Shown: positions 1 through 8,759 of the stretch, in pieces
Position numbering within the stretch: the first letter of the stretch is position 1
Layout of the letters: each line of letters opens with the position of its first letter
From: CAYTRP01 sp964625145
Lineage (GTDB): Bacteria; Sumerlaeota; Sumerlaeia; SLMS01; JAHLLQ01
Direction of reading: 5' to 3'
Assembly (NCBI GenBank): GCA_964625145.1
Contig: CAZVAQ010000072.1
Location: forward strand, 1 to 17,680
DNA: 17,680 nt
The notes under the pieces: generated by a model
Databases searched by the model: none
Seen by the model: the letters and a program-made list of their open reading frames with translations, nothing else
What the model was told of the DNA's origin: nothing
Program-made: the position numbers and the translations under genes

Positions 1-1833
1 CGCAACCGGTTCGTCTCGCTGCAGGGTGACGTGGTGAACCCGCGCGGTGTGTTGTCCGGCGGCTCGCACCAGACACGCGGTTTGCTCTCGCGCCAGCGCG
101 AGATCCGTCAGCTTGCGCTACGTGTGGAATCGTTGGAGGGCGATCTGGTCCGCTTGCAGGAGGAGATGCGCACGACGCAGGACCGCCTGGGGCAGCTCTA
201 CGCCCGCTCCGCGGAACTGCAGGCCACGCGCCATCAATTGCAGATGCAGCAGGCTGGCGTGTCCAAGGACGTGCAACAGGCCGAGAAGGACCGCCGCGAG
301 AGCCGCAACCAGTTTGCCAGTGTCGAGGCGCGCGTGTCGCAACAACGCGTGGAGCGTCAGCGCCAGGAAGAGATCATCGCGAATAGTGACGCCGCCCTGA
401 CGGAGATCGGCTCGCGCATCGAGGAGCAGGCCACGCAGGTCGCCGAGCGCGAACAGCGCGCCCGCGGCATGGCGGAGGACCTGCAATCGGTGGCCGAGCA
501 GGCCGCCGCCGCCCGCGACAACCAGACGAGGCTGGGCGAGCGTGTCACGGCGCTGCGCACGCGCCTGCAGGAAATGCGCGACAGCCTGGACCAATCGGAA
601 GCCGACAGCCGCCTGCGCCGCGAGGAACGCGAGCGCCTGCTCGACGAACGCCGCAAGGCGGTCCTGGACCGTGAGCAGGCCGAGAACGCCATGGGCGACA
701 TGGCCCGCGAGTTTGAGGAACTGGACAACAAGGCCAACGACGCCTCCCGAGAGAACGAGGAGTTCGCCGCCAGCATGCGCCGCCTGCAGGGTGAGGCGCA
801 GCGCCTGCAACGCGATCGCAACGAGGCGGACAATCACCTGCGCGAGGCGCAGGTGCAGCACGCCGAACTGCGCGCGCAGATGGAATACCTGGAGCGCGAG
901 GCCGAGGACGAGTTCGGCTACGGCATCGAGGACGTGAAGGCAAACCTGGCCGCCGAAGAGGAAGCCGAACGCGCCGCCGCGGAAGCCGCCGCCGAAGCGG
1001 GCGACGAGGACGAGCGCGAGGAAAGGGAAGAGGCTGGCGACGAAGGCAAGCCTGCCGCCGAAGGCGAGGCGGCCGAAGCCGGCGAGCACGCTCAACCGGA
1101 TGAACCCGCCACCACCGCCGAGGACGACCAGATCACCGACCCGGCGCAGTTGCGCGCGCTGGTCACCGAGCTGCGCGGCAAGCTGCAACGCATGGGCGCC
1201 GTGAACGAGGCGGCCATCGAGGAATACGCCACGCAGAGCGAGCGGCTGACGTTCCTCACCGCCCAGCGCGACGACCTGCTGTCGGCGACCGAGCAACTCG
1301 AGGACGCCATCCGCAACATTGACGAGACGACGAAGAACCTCTTCGAGACGGCCCTCGACGCCATCCGCGAAAACTTCTCCGCCATGTTCCGGCGCCTGTT
1401 CAACGGCGGGAAGGCGGACCTGGTGATGGTGCACGACGAGAAGTTCCCCGAGCCCGGCATCGACATCTACGCCCAACCCCCCGGCAAGAACATCGGTGGT
1501 TCCATCACGCTGATGTCCGGTGGGGAGAAGGCACTGACCGCCATCGCGCTCATGTTCGCGCTCTTTCAGTACCGCCCATCCCCGATCTGTATCCTCGACG
1601 AAATCGACGCGCCGCTGGACGACGTGAATGTGGGGCGCATGTGCGATGCCTTGCGCGAGTTCGCCCGCGACACGCAGTTCCTGGTGATCACCCACAACAA
1701 GATCACCATGGGCCTGGCCGACACCATCTATGGCGTCACGATGCAGGAGCCGGGCGTCAGCAAGCTCGTGAGCGTGAAGTTCGACGAGGTGGAGGAAGCG
1801 GGCCTGCTGGAGGATGTCGAAGGGGCGGGGTAA
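1..1833 (+). CDS. smc: Chromosome segregation protein SMC, C-terminal half (5' partial)
   Basis: SMC is the ATPase core of bacterial condensin, which organises and segregates the chromosome with ScpA and ScpB. The reading frame is open from base 1, so the gene starts upstream; about 610 residues are visible, roughly half of a usual 1150-1200 residue SMC. It opens with the end of the hinge (GDVVNPRGVLSGGS), continues as a long Arg/Glu/Gln-rich coiled coil to about residue 300, and ends with the C-terminal ATPase head. The head shows the MGAVNEAAIEEY element (about residue 398), the ABC signature LMSGGEKALTAIAL (about 504-517), Walker B ILDEIDAPLDD (Asp533, Glu534) and the closing LVITHNKITM and GVTMQEPGVSKLVSV motifs. 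Walker A lies upstream of the window. An Ala/Glu-rich acidic stretch (about residues 317-380) interrupts the coil close to the head and is unusual. The family assignment is very secure. Confidence 0.97.
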   Translation, partial: RNRFVSLQGDVVNPRGVLSGGSHQTRGLLSRQREIRQLALRVESLEGDLVRLQEEMRTTQDRLGQLYARSAELQATRHQLQMQQAGVSKDVQQAEKDRRESRNQFASVEARVSQQRVERQRQEEIIANSDAALTEIGSRIEEQATQVAEREQRARGMAEDLQSVAEQAAAARDNQTRLGERVTALRTRLQEMRDSLDQSEADSRLRREERERLLDERRKAVLDREQAENAMGDMAREFEELDNKANDASRENEEFAASMRRLQGEAQRLQRDRNEADNHLREAQVQHAELRAQMEYLEREAEDEFGYGIEDVKANLAAEEEAERAAAEAAAEAGDEDEREEREEAGDEGKPAAEGEAAEAGEHAQPDEPATTAEDDQITDPAQLRALVTELRGKLQRMGAVNEAAIEEYATQSERLTFLTAQRDDLLSATEQLEDAIRNIDETTKNLFETALDAIRENFSAMFRRLFNGGKADLVMVHDEKFPEPGIDIYAQPPGKNIGGSITLMSGGEKALTAIALMFALFQYRPSPICILDEIDAPLDDVNVGRMCDALREFARDTQFLVITHNKITMGLADTIYGVTMQEPGVSKLVSVKFDEVEEAGLLEDVEGAG

Positions 1834-1931
1834 GTGGGGGGCGTCGTCTTGAAGAAGGGCGGCGACGGCGCCGAGAGATCGGCATCATTAACGACCCAAA
1901 CCATCCGGAATGGATCCTGCTGGTCTTCCTG

Positions 1932-1974
1932 ATCGATGGAGGGGGGAGGTGCCCCTTCCCGGCATCGATATTTT
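1932..1974 (+). terminator. Possible terminator hairpin downstream of smc
   Basis: An outer 7-bp stem (atcgatg at 1932-1938 with catcgat at 1963-1969) encloses an inner 7-bp GC-rich stem with one G-T pair (gaggggg with ccccttc) and a six-base loop; a four-base bulge sits on the 3' side. It is followed by ATTTT at 1970-1974. It lies about 100 bases after the smc stop codon, a plausible site for ending smc transcription. The T tract is short, so this is a candidate only. Confidence 0.4.
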
Positions 1975-2078
1975 CCTACGAGATCGCTAGAAGTTCCCGG
2001 CTGTTACACTTCTTCAGGGTAGCCTTCCAAATACTGCGGGGCGAACCTGCCAGAACTGGTGCCCCAACGCGCGTGGTT

Positions 2079-2108
2079 TTGACCACCCAACGCAGTTTCA
2101 GATTTGAT
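2079..2108 (+). promoter_or_regulatory. Possible sigma70-type promoter for the hybrid kinase gene
   Basis: TTGACC at 2079-2084 (5 of 6 to the -35 consensus) and TTTGAT at 2103-2108 (4 of 6 to the -10 consensus) are 18 bases apart, within an AT-richer stretch about 180 bases before the kinase start. The -35 box sits in a small inverted repeat (gtggt/accac). This is motif matching only, and a long 5' leader would be implied. Confidence 0.25.
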
Positions 2109-2284
2109 ATGTGACTATGGATTGCGATACACAGGCGATATTTTGCTTGGGATCCGACTCTGGCTGGCGCATTTAAGAGAGCAATCGTCGAGCAATTCGA
2201 CCAGCCGCGATTCCGGGCAATGACCCGTTCATCAAGTTCCCCCGAAGAGTTGGTTCGGTTCCAAGTCCGAGAGAAGGCCCTTCG

Positions 2285-5200
2285 ATGACCCGCGCCTCGC
2301 CATCCGATGCCGAGAACAAGGTACCCGATGATCTGTTGGAGGAGTCCCCGGACTTTCGCCTCCTGTTCGACTGTCACCCACAGCCCATGTGGATCCAAGA
2401 TAGAGACTCACATCGATTTCTCGCGGTCAATGATGCTGCGGTGAGACATTACGGCTACTCCCGCAGCGAGTTTCTCGCCATGACCATCGCCGACATCCGG
2501 TCGCCGGATGATCATGGCGCGGTCGTGGAACTGGTGTCCAAGTCCCCCGACGACCTGCGCCGCTCGGGTGTGTGGAAGCACCAGCTCAAGGATGGCCGCC
2601 AGATGCTGGCCGACATCACCTGGCACTCGATCACCTTCGAGGGACGGCGTGCGGAGTTGGCGATGGTCAACGACATTACCACCCGCATTCTGGCGGAGGA
2701 GACCATTGAACGCTACGGCCAGTTCCACGAGCGGCAGCAGGAGGCCCTGACCCGCCTGATGCAGAGCGCCACCCTGCACACCGGGGAAGTGACCCCGGCA
2801 CTCCAGGAAATCACCGAAGCTGTGGCAAGAGCCATGGTCGTGGAGCGTGTCAGCGTATGGCGCTTCATCGTGGACCGAAGTGCGATCAAGTGCGACTCGT
2901 TGTTCGAACTCACCTCCAAGCAACATTCCTCCGGCGGGCTGCTGCAGCGCGCGGACTATCCGGGTTACTTCCAGGCGCTTCATCACCGCCGGATCATCTC
3001 CGCTGCCGACGCCGCAAACGATCCGCGGACCAGCGAGTTCACCGAAAGCTACATGAAGCCGCTCGGGATCACGTCGATGCTGGACGCGCCGATCTTCGTG
3101 AACGGGCAACTCGAAGGGGTGCTGTGCATCGAGAGCACACGGCGCCGGCGCATCTGGACGGAGGCGGAGCAAAGCTTTGCCCTTTCCGTGGCCAACCTGG
3201 TGTCATTGACCATCGCGCAGCAGGCCCGCGCCCAGAGCGAGGCCCGCGCGCGCACCATCGTGGAGACCGAACCCGAGTGCGTGAAGATCGTGTCGCCCGA
3301 TGGCCGCCTGCTGGAAATGAATCCGGCGGGGCTGAGAATCCTGGAGGCCGAGTCTCCCGCGGATGTCCTGGGGCTGCCGGTGGAGGACTTCGTTCATCAG
3401 GAGGACCGTCATTCCTTCATGGCCCTGCATCGCATGGTATGCGGTGGCAAGACCGGCATGCTGCAATTTCGCTTCGTCGGCCTGAAGGGCACGGAGCGCT
3501 GGATGGAGACCCATTCCGCACCGTTGCGCGATGGGGAGGGAAACATCATCGGCGCGCTGAGCGTTGCGCGCGACATCTCACAGCACCAACGCGTGCTGAT
3601 GCGGCTGCGTCATCGCGAGGCCATGCTGCGCATCGCGGGCAAGGTGGGCCGGATGGGGGCCTGGGCCATCGATGCGGATGAGCGTCTTCTCTACTGGTCC
3701 CAGGAGGCGTGCGAACTCTTTGGGTATCCGCCCGACGTCATCCCCGGCCGCGAGCAAATCATGTCACTGCTGACTCCCGCTTCCCGGGAGAGCTTTCTTG
3801 CCGCCGTCGATCACTGCCTGGAGACGGGCGAACCTGTCGACCTGCAGGTAAAGGCCAGCACCCGCACGGGAAAGCTGATGCACACGCGCTGCCTGGGAGA
3901 GTGCCAGCGCGACTCCACGGGCAGGATCATCCGCGTTCACGGCGCCATCAAGGACATCACCGAGCGTGTCCTGACCGAGATGGCCTTGCGGGAGAACGAG
4001 GAGCGTCTTCGCTATGTCACGCAGGCAACCGTCGATGCGATCTGGGACTGGAACCTTCTTAGCAACGAGGTGAAGTGGAACAGCACGTTCTTCACCCTGT
4101 TCGGCTATGACCCTGAAAAGGTGCCGTCCGACTCCACATCCTGGACCAGCCGGATCCATCCGGAGGACCTGGACGAGACGCTGCGCGACATCCACGCCGT
4201 CATCGATGGCGAGGAGGATTTCTGGGAGCACACCTACCGCTTCCAGAGGGCCGACGGCAGCTATGCCCATGTCATCGATCGTGGGTTCGTGATTCGCGAT
4301 GACTCGGGCCTGGCCATACGCATGGTTGGCGGGATGACTGACATCACCGAGCAACGCCTCGCCGATCGCGCCCTGCAACAACGCGAGGCCCTGCTGCGCA
4401 TCGCCGGCAAGCTGGCGCGCATGGGTGGATGGGCCGTGACAATTCCCGATCACCAGGTCTTCTGGTCCGACGAGATGTACGAGATCCTGGGATTCCCCGT
4501 GGGCGAGATGCCTCCGCCGGAAATTTCCCTGTCGCTGTATACTCCCGAATCCCTCGAGAGGCTCGTGGCGGTGATAGACCGCTGCACCGAAACCGGCGAG
4601 TCCTTTGACGAGGAAGTGCAGATTTACAACACCTCGGGGAAGTTGCTGAACGTGCGCATCAGCGGCGAGGCGGAGCTCAACGACGCGGGCAAGGTTGTGC
4701 GGTTCCATGGCGCCTTTCAGGACATCACCGAGCAGCGGCGCGTCGAGATGGAGCGAAAGCGCCTGGCAGACCGGTTGACGGCAACGCTGGAAAACATGTC
4801 GGATGCGTTCCTGTTCCTCGACAATCAATGGAATATTGCATTCATGAACGAGGAGGCTTCCCGTGTGCTTTGCCGGAAGCAGGAGGAGCTCATCGACAGG
4901 AACATCTGGGACTGTTTTCCAGAGGCCATTGGATCCATCTTCCATGAGAAGTACCACGAGGCAGTGCACACCGGCAAGTCCGTCAAGTTTCAATCCTTTT
5001 ACGATCCATTGGATGAGTGGTTCGAGGTCAGCGCGTATCCTTCCGAGAATGGCTTGGCCATCTACTTCCGCGTGATCACGAGCCAGTTGGCGTTCGAGGA
5101 GCACCTCAAGCAATCACAGCGCATCGAAGCCGTCGGCAAGCTGACCGGTGGTGTGGCGCACGATTTCAACAACCTGCTGACGGTCATCATGGGGAATGCG

Positions 5201-6247
5201 GAACTGCTGGTGGAGGAGCTGGCCGACAACGAGGAGGCCCGCCAATTGGCGGAGACCATCCTGCAGGCGGGGAACTCCGGCGCGGACCTGACGCATCGGC
5301 TCCTGGCCTTCGCGCGCAAGCAGGCGTTGGATCCCAAGCCGGTGGATGTGGGCGCCTTGCTTCTGCGCATGGACCCGCTTCTCAAGCGTACCTTGGGTGA
5401 GGACGTGGAGATCGAATTCGTCCGCGAAGCAGGATTGTGGCGTGCCATGGTGGATCCGGCGCAGTTGGAGAGCGCTGTCCTCAACCTGTGCATCAACGCG
5501 CGCGATGCCATGCCCAATGGGGGAAAGTTGACCATCGAAACGCAGAGCGTTGTCATCGATGCCGACTACGCCGAGCATCACACGGACGTGCAACCCGGCC
5601 AGTATGTCATGGTCGCCATCTCCGATACCGGGGAGGGCATTGCGCCGGAGCATTTCCAGAAGGTCTTCGATCCGTTCTTCACCACCAAGGAGCCGGGAAA
5701 GGGAACGGGACTGGGACTGAGCATGGTGCATGGCTTTGTGAAGCAGTCCAGCGGGCACATCAAGATCTACTCGGAACTTGGCGAAGGGACGACCGTGAAG
5801 ATGTACCTGCCCCGGTTGGTGGGTGATGAAGAACCCATCGATCTTGGACGGATCTCGGAGACACTGCCCGGTGGCACCGAAACGGTCCTGCTTGTCGAGG
5901 ACGACGAACTGGTGCGCATCTTCGCGCTGAATCAACTGCGCGTGCTGGGATACAAGGTGCTGGAAACATCCAATGGCCCAGCAGCCCTGGAGCTGCTTCG
6001 CGAGCACGACGAAATCGATCTGCTCTTCACCGACATCGTGATGCCCGGCGGCATGAACGGGCGGCAATTGGCCGACGCGGCGCGCGGGACCCGGCCCGAT
6101 CTGAAGGTCCTCTACACTTCCGGCTATACCGACAATGCCATCGTGCATCACGGGCGCCTGGATCCGGGGGCGCACTTGTTGGGCAAGCCGTACAGCCGCC
6201 TTCAACTGGCCCGCAAGATCCGCGAAGTCCTGGACGAAAAGGCCTGA
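2285..6247 (+). CDS. Soluble multi-PAS/GAF hybrid sensor histidine kinase with C-terminal receiver
   Basis: This is a cytoplasmic sensor of a two-component phosphorelay: 1320 residues with no membrane segment or signal peptide. Domain order by eye: PAS (about 24-135), GAF (about 160-315), PAS (320-435), PAS (443-560), PAS (571-690), PAS (699-819), PAS (827-940), HisKA dimerisation domain, HATPase_c and a receiver. The phosphoacceptor is His959 in GGVAHDFNNLL. ATP-binding motifs are NARDAMPNGG (N box, from Asn1071), DTGEGI and GTGLGLSMVHG (from about 1140). The receiver has the acidic pair Asp1206/Asp1207 in LLVEDDELV, phosphoacceptor Asp1250 in FTDIVMPGG and Lys1301 in GKPYS, so it looks active. 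Several PAS domains end in a DITE(Q/R) motif typical of PAC. The start is supported by gagaagg about eight bases upstream. No response regulator or output gene is adjacent, so the signal and target are unknown; an unlinked histidine phosphotransferase is likely. Confidence 0.95.
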   Translation: MTRASPSDAENKVPDDLLEESPDFRLLFDCHPQPMWIQDRDSHRFLAVNDAAVRHYGYSRSEFLAMTIADIRSPDDHGAVVELVSKSPDDLRRSGVWKHQLKDGRQMLADITWHSITFEGRRAELAMVNDITTRILAEETIERYGQFHERQQEALTRLMQSATLHTGEVTPALQEITEAVARAMVVERVSVWRFIVDRSAIKCDSLFELTSKQHSSGGLLQRADYPGYFQALHHRRIISAADAANDPRTSEFTESYMKPLGITSMLDAPIFVNGQLEGVLCIESTRRRRIWTEAEQSFALSVANLVSLTIAQQARAQSEARARTIVETEPECVKIVSPDGRLLEMNPAGLRILEAESPADVLGLPVEDFVHQEDRHSFMALHRMVCGGKTGMLQFRFVGLKGTERWMETHSAPLRDGEGNIIGALSVARDISQHQRVLMRLRHREAMLRIAGKVGRMGAWAIDADERLLYWSQEACELFGYPPDVIPGREQIMSLLTPASRESFLAAVDHCLETGEPVDLQVKASTRTGKLMHTRCLGECQRDSTGRIIRVHGAIKDITERVLTEMALRENEERLRYVTQATVDAIWDWNLLSNEVKWNSTFFTLFGYDPEKVPSDSTSWTSRIHPEDLDETLRDIHAVIDGEEDFWEHTYRFQRADGSYAHVIDRGFVIRDDSGLAIRMVGGMTDITEQRLADRALQQREALLRIAGKLARMGGWAVTIPDHQVFWSDEMYEILGFPVGEMPPPEISLSLYTPESLERLVAVIDRCTETGESFDEEVQIYNTSGKLLNVRISGEAELNDAGKVVRFHGAFQDITEQRRVEMERKRLADRLTATLENMSDAFLFLDNQWNIAFMNEEASRVLCRKQEELIDRNIWDCFPEAIGSIFHEKYHEAVHTGKSVKFQSFYDPLDEWFEVSAYPSENGLAIYFRVITSQLAFEEHLKQSQRIEAVGKLTGGVAHDFNNLLTVIMGNAELLVEELADNEEARQLAETILQAGNSGADLTHRLLAFARKQALDPKPVDVGALLLRMDPLLKRTLGEDVEIEFVREAGLWRAMVDPAQLESAVLNLCINARDAMPNGGKLTIETQSVVIDADYAEHHTDVQPGQYVMVAISDTGEGIAPEHFQKVFDPFFTTKEPGKGTGLGLSMVHGFVKQSSGHIKIYSELGEGTTVKMYLPRLVGDEEPIDLGRISETLPGGTETVLLVEDDELVRIFALNQLRVLGYKVLETSNGPAALELLREHDEIDLLFTDIVMPGGMNGRQLADAARGTRPDLKVLYTSGYTDNAIVHHGRLDPGAHLLGKPYSRLQLARKIREVLDEKA

Positions 6248-6337
6248 CAACCCTGCCGGTTTGGCTTTCCCCCGGCGCGCGGTTGTGACTGCATTCCGAC
6301 ACTGCCCATCTCGTGAGCGTTCGGAATCGGCACTGCC

Positions 6338-7999
6338 ATGAAAGTCGTCACCGCCGAGCAGATGCGCCGGATAGATCGTGTCGCAATTGAGGAGCGCGGC
6401 ATTCCCGGCATTGATTTGATGGAGGCCGCCGGTGGGCGGTTGGCCGTCGCCGTGATGGACCATGTCGAACCCGGGTTGGTGGTGGTCCTCGCAGGCGGTG
6501 GAAACAATGGCGGCGATGGCTTTGTGGCGGCGCGGCATCTGGCACAGGCGGGATATACGGTCGTCGTCATTCCCGTGCTGGGGACGGATAATCTCCGCGG
6601 CGATGCGGCTCTGGCATGGGAGCGCCTTCCCCGGGATCGCGTGCAGGTGCGCGAGCTTCCCGGTGACGACGCAGCATTGCGGGATCTTCTCGCCGACGCC
6701 GATGCCATCGTCGATGCCATGCTTGGCACGGGTGCGCGGCTGCCGCTTCGTCCACCGGTGGACGCCATTGTGCGCGCCATCAATGCTAGTGGAACGCCCG
6801 TTGTCGCGGCGGACATTCCGACAGGACTTGATGCGGATGGCGGCGTTCAGTCTCAAGACTATCCCATTGTCCATGCGGCGCTGACAGTCACATTCGGACT
6901 GCCCAAGGTGGGAATGTTGTCAGCGCGCGGAGTGGCCGTGTGCGGACATGTGCGCGTGGAGTCGATCAACTTCCCGCGCGACTTGCTGGAGGATGAATCG
7001 CTCAGCCGCGAAACCGTGACGCTGGAGGAGGTGGCGCGGCTTCTGCCGCCGCGCCCGGCCAGCGGGCACAAGGGGACCTTTGGCAGCGTGGTGATCTGTG
7101 GCGGCTCTCGGTTCCTCCCCGGCGCCGCCATCATCGCGTCCATCGGTGCCATGCGCAGCGGCGCGGGCATGGTGCGCTTGCACGCGCCAGCCCCCGTCAT
7201 GGTTGCCGCTTCCTGCCAACTGCCCGAGGTGATGCTCTCCGCCGCCGGTGCTCAGTTTGATGAACACCTCGGTGTCATCTGCGACGGAAGTGCCAAACAC
7301 GAACGGCCCGCGTCCCGGGGTGAAAGAGGCGGCGGCGACCTGACCGCCCAAGGCGAATGTGCTTACTGTCAAACCGGCCGCGAGACGTGCGACTTCTGCG
7401 CGCTGTTGGAATCGGCCGATGCGCTGGTCGTGGGGCCGGGCATCGGGCTTCACGAAGACACCGCCGCCTTCCTCGCCCAGGTGCTGCCGGCCTTTGACGG
7501 GCCAATCGTCATCGATGCGGATGCGCTGAAGCTGCTGGCCAGCTCGGCGGAACTGCGGTCCATGATCCGGCCGCACATGGTCCTGACGCCTCATCCCGGC
7601 GAGATGGCCCGGCTGTTGGGGTGCGACATCCCGGCCGTGCAGGCCGACCGGTGGGGGGCGGTACGCCACTGCGCGGACGAATGGAACGCGACGGTGGTGC
7701 TCAAGGGCTACAGCCCGCTGGTGGCCACGCCGGAGTCGCCGGTCATCACACACATCCCGGCGGGAAGCACCGCCCTTTCGAAGGGCGGGAGCGGCGACTT
7801 GCTGGCCGGGTTGATCGGCGGCCTGCTCGCCCAGGGGCTCCCCCCGCGCCAGGCCGTCGTTTTCGCCACCTTCGTGGGAGGGCTTGCCTCCGACCTGCTG
7901 GCGCGGGATCGTTCCCCGCGGGCGACGCTGATTCGCGACGTCGCCGACTTCCTCCCCGCCGCGTTCCGCCAGTTGGAGAACGCCCAAAGAGCCCGATGA
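6338..7999 (+). CDS. nnr: Bifunctional NAD(P)H-hydrate epimerase / ADP-dependent NAD(P)H-hydrate dehydratase
   Basis: Nnr repairs damaged hydrated NAD(P)H: the N-terminal YjeF domain epimerises the R and S forms and the C-terminal ribokinase-like domain dehydrates S-NAD(P)HX using ADP. The 553-residue length fits the fused form. The epimerase half (about 1-215) shows VVTAEQMRRID, AGGGNNGGDGFVAARHL (about 51-67), VDAMLGTG and PTGLDADGG. The dehydratase half (about 228-545) shows GHKGTFGSVVICGG, VGPGIG, LTPHPGEMARLLG and GGSGDLLAGLIGG, with catalytic-type Asp487. Between the domain's early strands and VGPGIG, an insert of about 40 residues holds CAYC and CDFC (Cys341, 344, 351, 354), which I do not recall in ordinary Nnr proteins. 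The chosen ATG begins at the family's usual N-terminus, although the ribosome-binding site is weak. The stop overlaps the lolD start (ATGA), implying coupled translation. Confidence 0.96.
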   Translation: MKVVTAEQMRRIDRVAIEERGIPGIDLMEAAGGRLAVAVMDHVEPGLVVVLAGGGNNGGDGFVAARHLAQAGYTVVVIPVLGTDNLRGDAALAWERLPRDRVQVRELPGDDAALRDLLADADAIVDAMLGTGARLPLRPPVDAIVRAINASGTPVVAADIPTGLDADGGVQSQDYPIVHAALTVTFGLPKVGMLSARGVAVCGHVRVESINFPRDLLEDESLSRETVTLEEVARLLPPRPASGHKGTFGSVVICGGSRFLPGAAIIASIGAMRSGAGMVRLHAPAPVMVAASCQLPEVMLSAAGAQFDEHLGVICDGSAKHERPASRGERGGGDLTAQGECAYCQTGRETCDFCALLESADALVVGPGIGLHEDTAAFLAQVLPAFDGPIVIDADALKLLASSAELRSMIRPHMVLTPHPGEMARLLGCDIPAVQADRWGAVRHCADEWNATVVLKGYSPLVATPESPVITHIPAGSTALSKGGSGDLLAGLIGGLLAQGLPPRQAVVFATFVGGLASDLLARDRSPRATLIRDVADFLPAAFRQLENAQRAR

Positions 8000-8703
8000 C
8001 CGACAAGAGCGTCCCTTCGAACGGAGTCCTCCTGCACGCCAAGGGAGTCACACGCACCTATCGCGACGGCGAGCGGATCCTGCCCGTCCTGAAGGGCGTG
8101 GACCTGCAGCTTCACCGCGGGGAGTACATCTCCATCGTCGGGCAGAGCGGTTCCGGCAAGTCCACGCTGCTGCACATCCTTGGGGCGCTGGATCGCCCAA
8201 CGGAGGGCGACGTGACGCTTGATGGCGTGTCCTATTCCAGCCTCAGCGCCCGCGCGCTGGCGGCGGTGCGCGCCCGCAAGGTGGGTTTCATCTACCAGTT
8301 TCATCATCTGCTGCCGGACTTCACGGCGTTGGAGAACGTCTTCCTCCCCGGGATGATCGCGCGGGGGAACGCACCGGCGTTGATCGCGCGGGCGACCGAG
8401 TTGCTCAAACGTGTCGGCCTGAAGGATCGCCTCACGCATCGCCCCTCGCGCCTGTCCGGTGGCGAGCAGCAGCGCGTGGCCCTTGCGCGGGCGTTGATGA
8501 ACGATCCGTTGGTTGTCCTTGCGGACGAACCCACAGGAGATCTGGATCAGAAGACGGGAAATGAAGTGATGGAGTTCGTGCTTGGCGAGACCGTGGGTCA
8601 GGGGCGCTCGCTCGTCATCGTGACGCACGATCCCTCGGTGGCGGGGCGGGCGAAGAGGACGTTCCGCATCACCGATGGGCGGGTGACACAGAGCGGGAAC
8701 TAA
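7996..8703 (+). CDS. lolD: Lipoprotein-releasing system ATP-binding protein LolD
   Basis: LolD is the ATPase of the LolCDE inner-membrane transporter, which releases mature lipoproteins to LolA for delivery to the outer membrane. The 235-residue product has Walker A GQSGSGKST (from residue 49), the Q-loop segment FIYQFHHLLPDFTALENV that is nearly diagnostic of LolD, signature LSGGEQQR (153-160), Walker B with Asp177 and Glu178 in VLADEPTGDLD, and the H-loop VTHD. The start is the ATG overlapping the nnr stop; the longer open frame to 7621 would lie inside nnr. No LolC or LolE permease gene is adjacent, which is less usual, since these are often neighbours. MacB- or FtsE-like ATPases are alternatives, but the QFHHLLPDF motif favours LolD. 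Confidence 0.92.
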   Translation: MTDKSVPSNGVLLHAKGVTRTYRDGERILPVLKGVDLQLHRGEYISIVGQSGSGKSTLLHILGALDRPTEGDVTLDGVSYSSLSARALAAVRARKVGFIYQFHHLLPDFTALENVFLPGMIARGNAPALIARATELLKRVGLKDRLTHRPSRLSGGEQQRVALARALMNDPLVVLADEPTGDLDQKTGNEVMEFVLGETVGQGRSLVIVTHDPSVAGRAKRTFRITDGRVTQSGN

Positions 8704-8741
8704 CCTGTGGGCGTTTGCCCGGAAGCAGCTCAACTCACCAT

Positions 8742-8759
8742 GGAGGAATTGCTGTGATG
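8742..8759 (+). promoter_or_regulatory. Ribosome binding site deciding the lipoprotein start
   Basis: GGAGGAATT at 8742-8750 lies six bases before the ATG at 8757. This fixes the start well inside the longer open frame (which reaches back to 8715) and gives a clean lipoprotein signal peptide. An in-frame GTG at 8754 is the only close competitor. Confidence 0.7.

Larger units (their letters stand above)
1834..2284. other. Intergenic spacer between smc and the hybrid kinase gene
   Basis: This 451-base stretch has no convincing gene. Short open frames across it (for example 1641-2114 + and 1976-2398 -) overlap the end of smc or the start of the kinase gene and resemble no protein I recognise. 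It is visibly more AT-rich than the flanking genes. It contains a terminator-like hairpin (1932-1974) and a possible promoter (2079-2108), each listed separately. The repeated word gcgata near 2124 and 2137 may be chance. Confidence 0.6.

Noticed and set aside
118..1695. 525-residue open frame antisense to smc
   Set aside because: The + strand codes for an unmistakable SMC over the same bases. The antisense product is a low-complexity Leu/Gly/Arg/Val/His-rich shadow, as expected in GC-rich DNA.
3764..5113. 449-residue antisense open frame inside the hybrid kinase gene
   Set aside because: It is a shadow of the PAS-encoding region with no recognisable domain.
6293..6327. Inverted repeat attccga/tcggaat before nnr
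   Set aside because: It has only 7 bp with a loop of about 21 bases and no associated promoter or T tract; too weak to call an operator or riboswitch.
5114..6874. 586-residue antisense open frame across the kinase and nnr
   Set aside because: It spans parts of two firmly identified genes and their spacer, and has no recognisable motif.
6920..7987. 355-residue antisense open frame opposite nnr
   Set aside because: It mirrors the Nnr coding sequence and matches no family I know.
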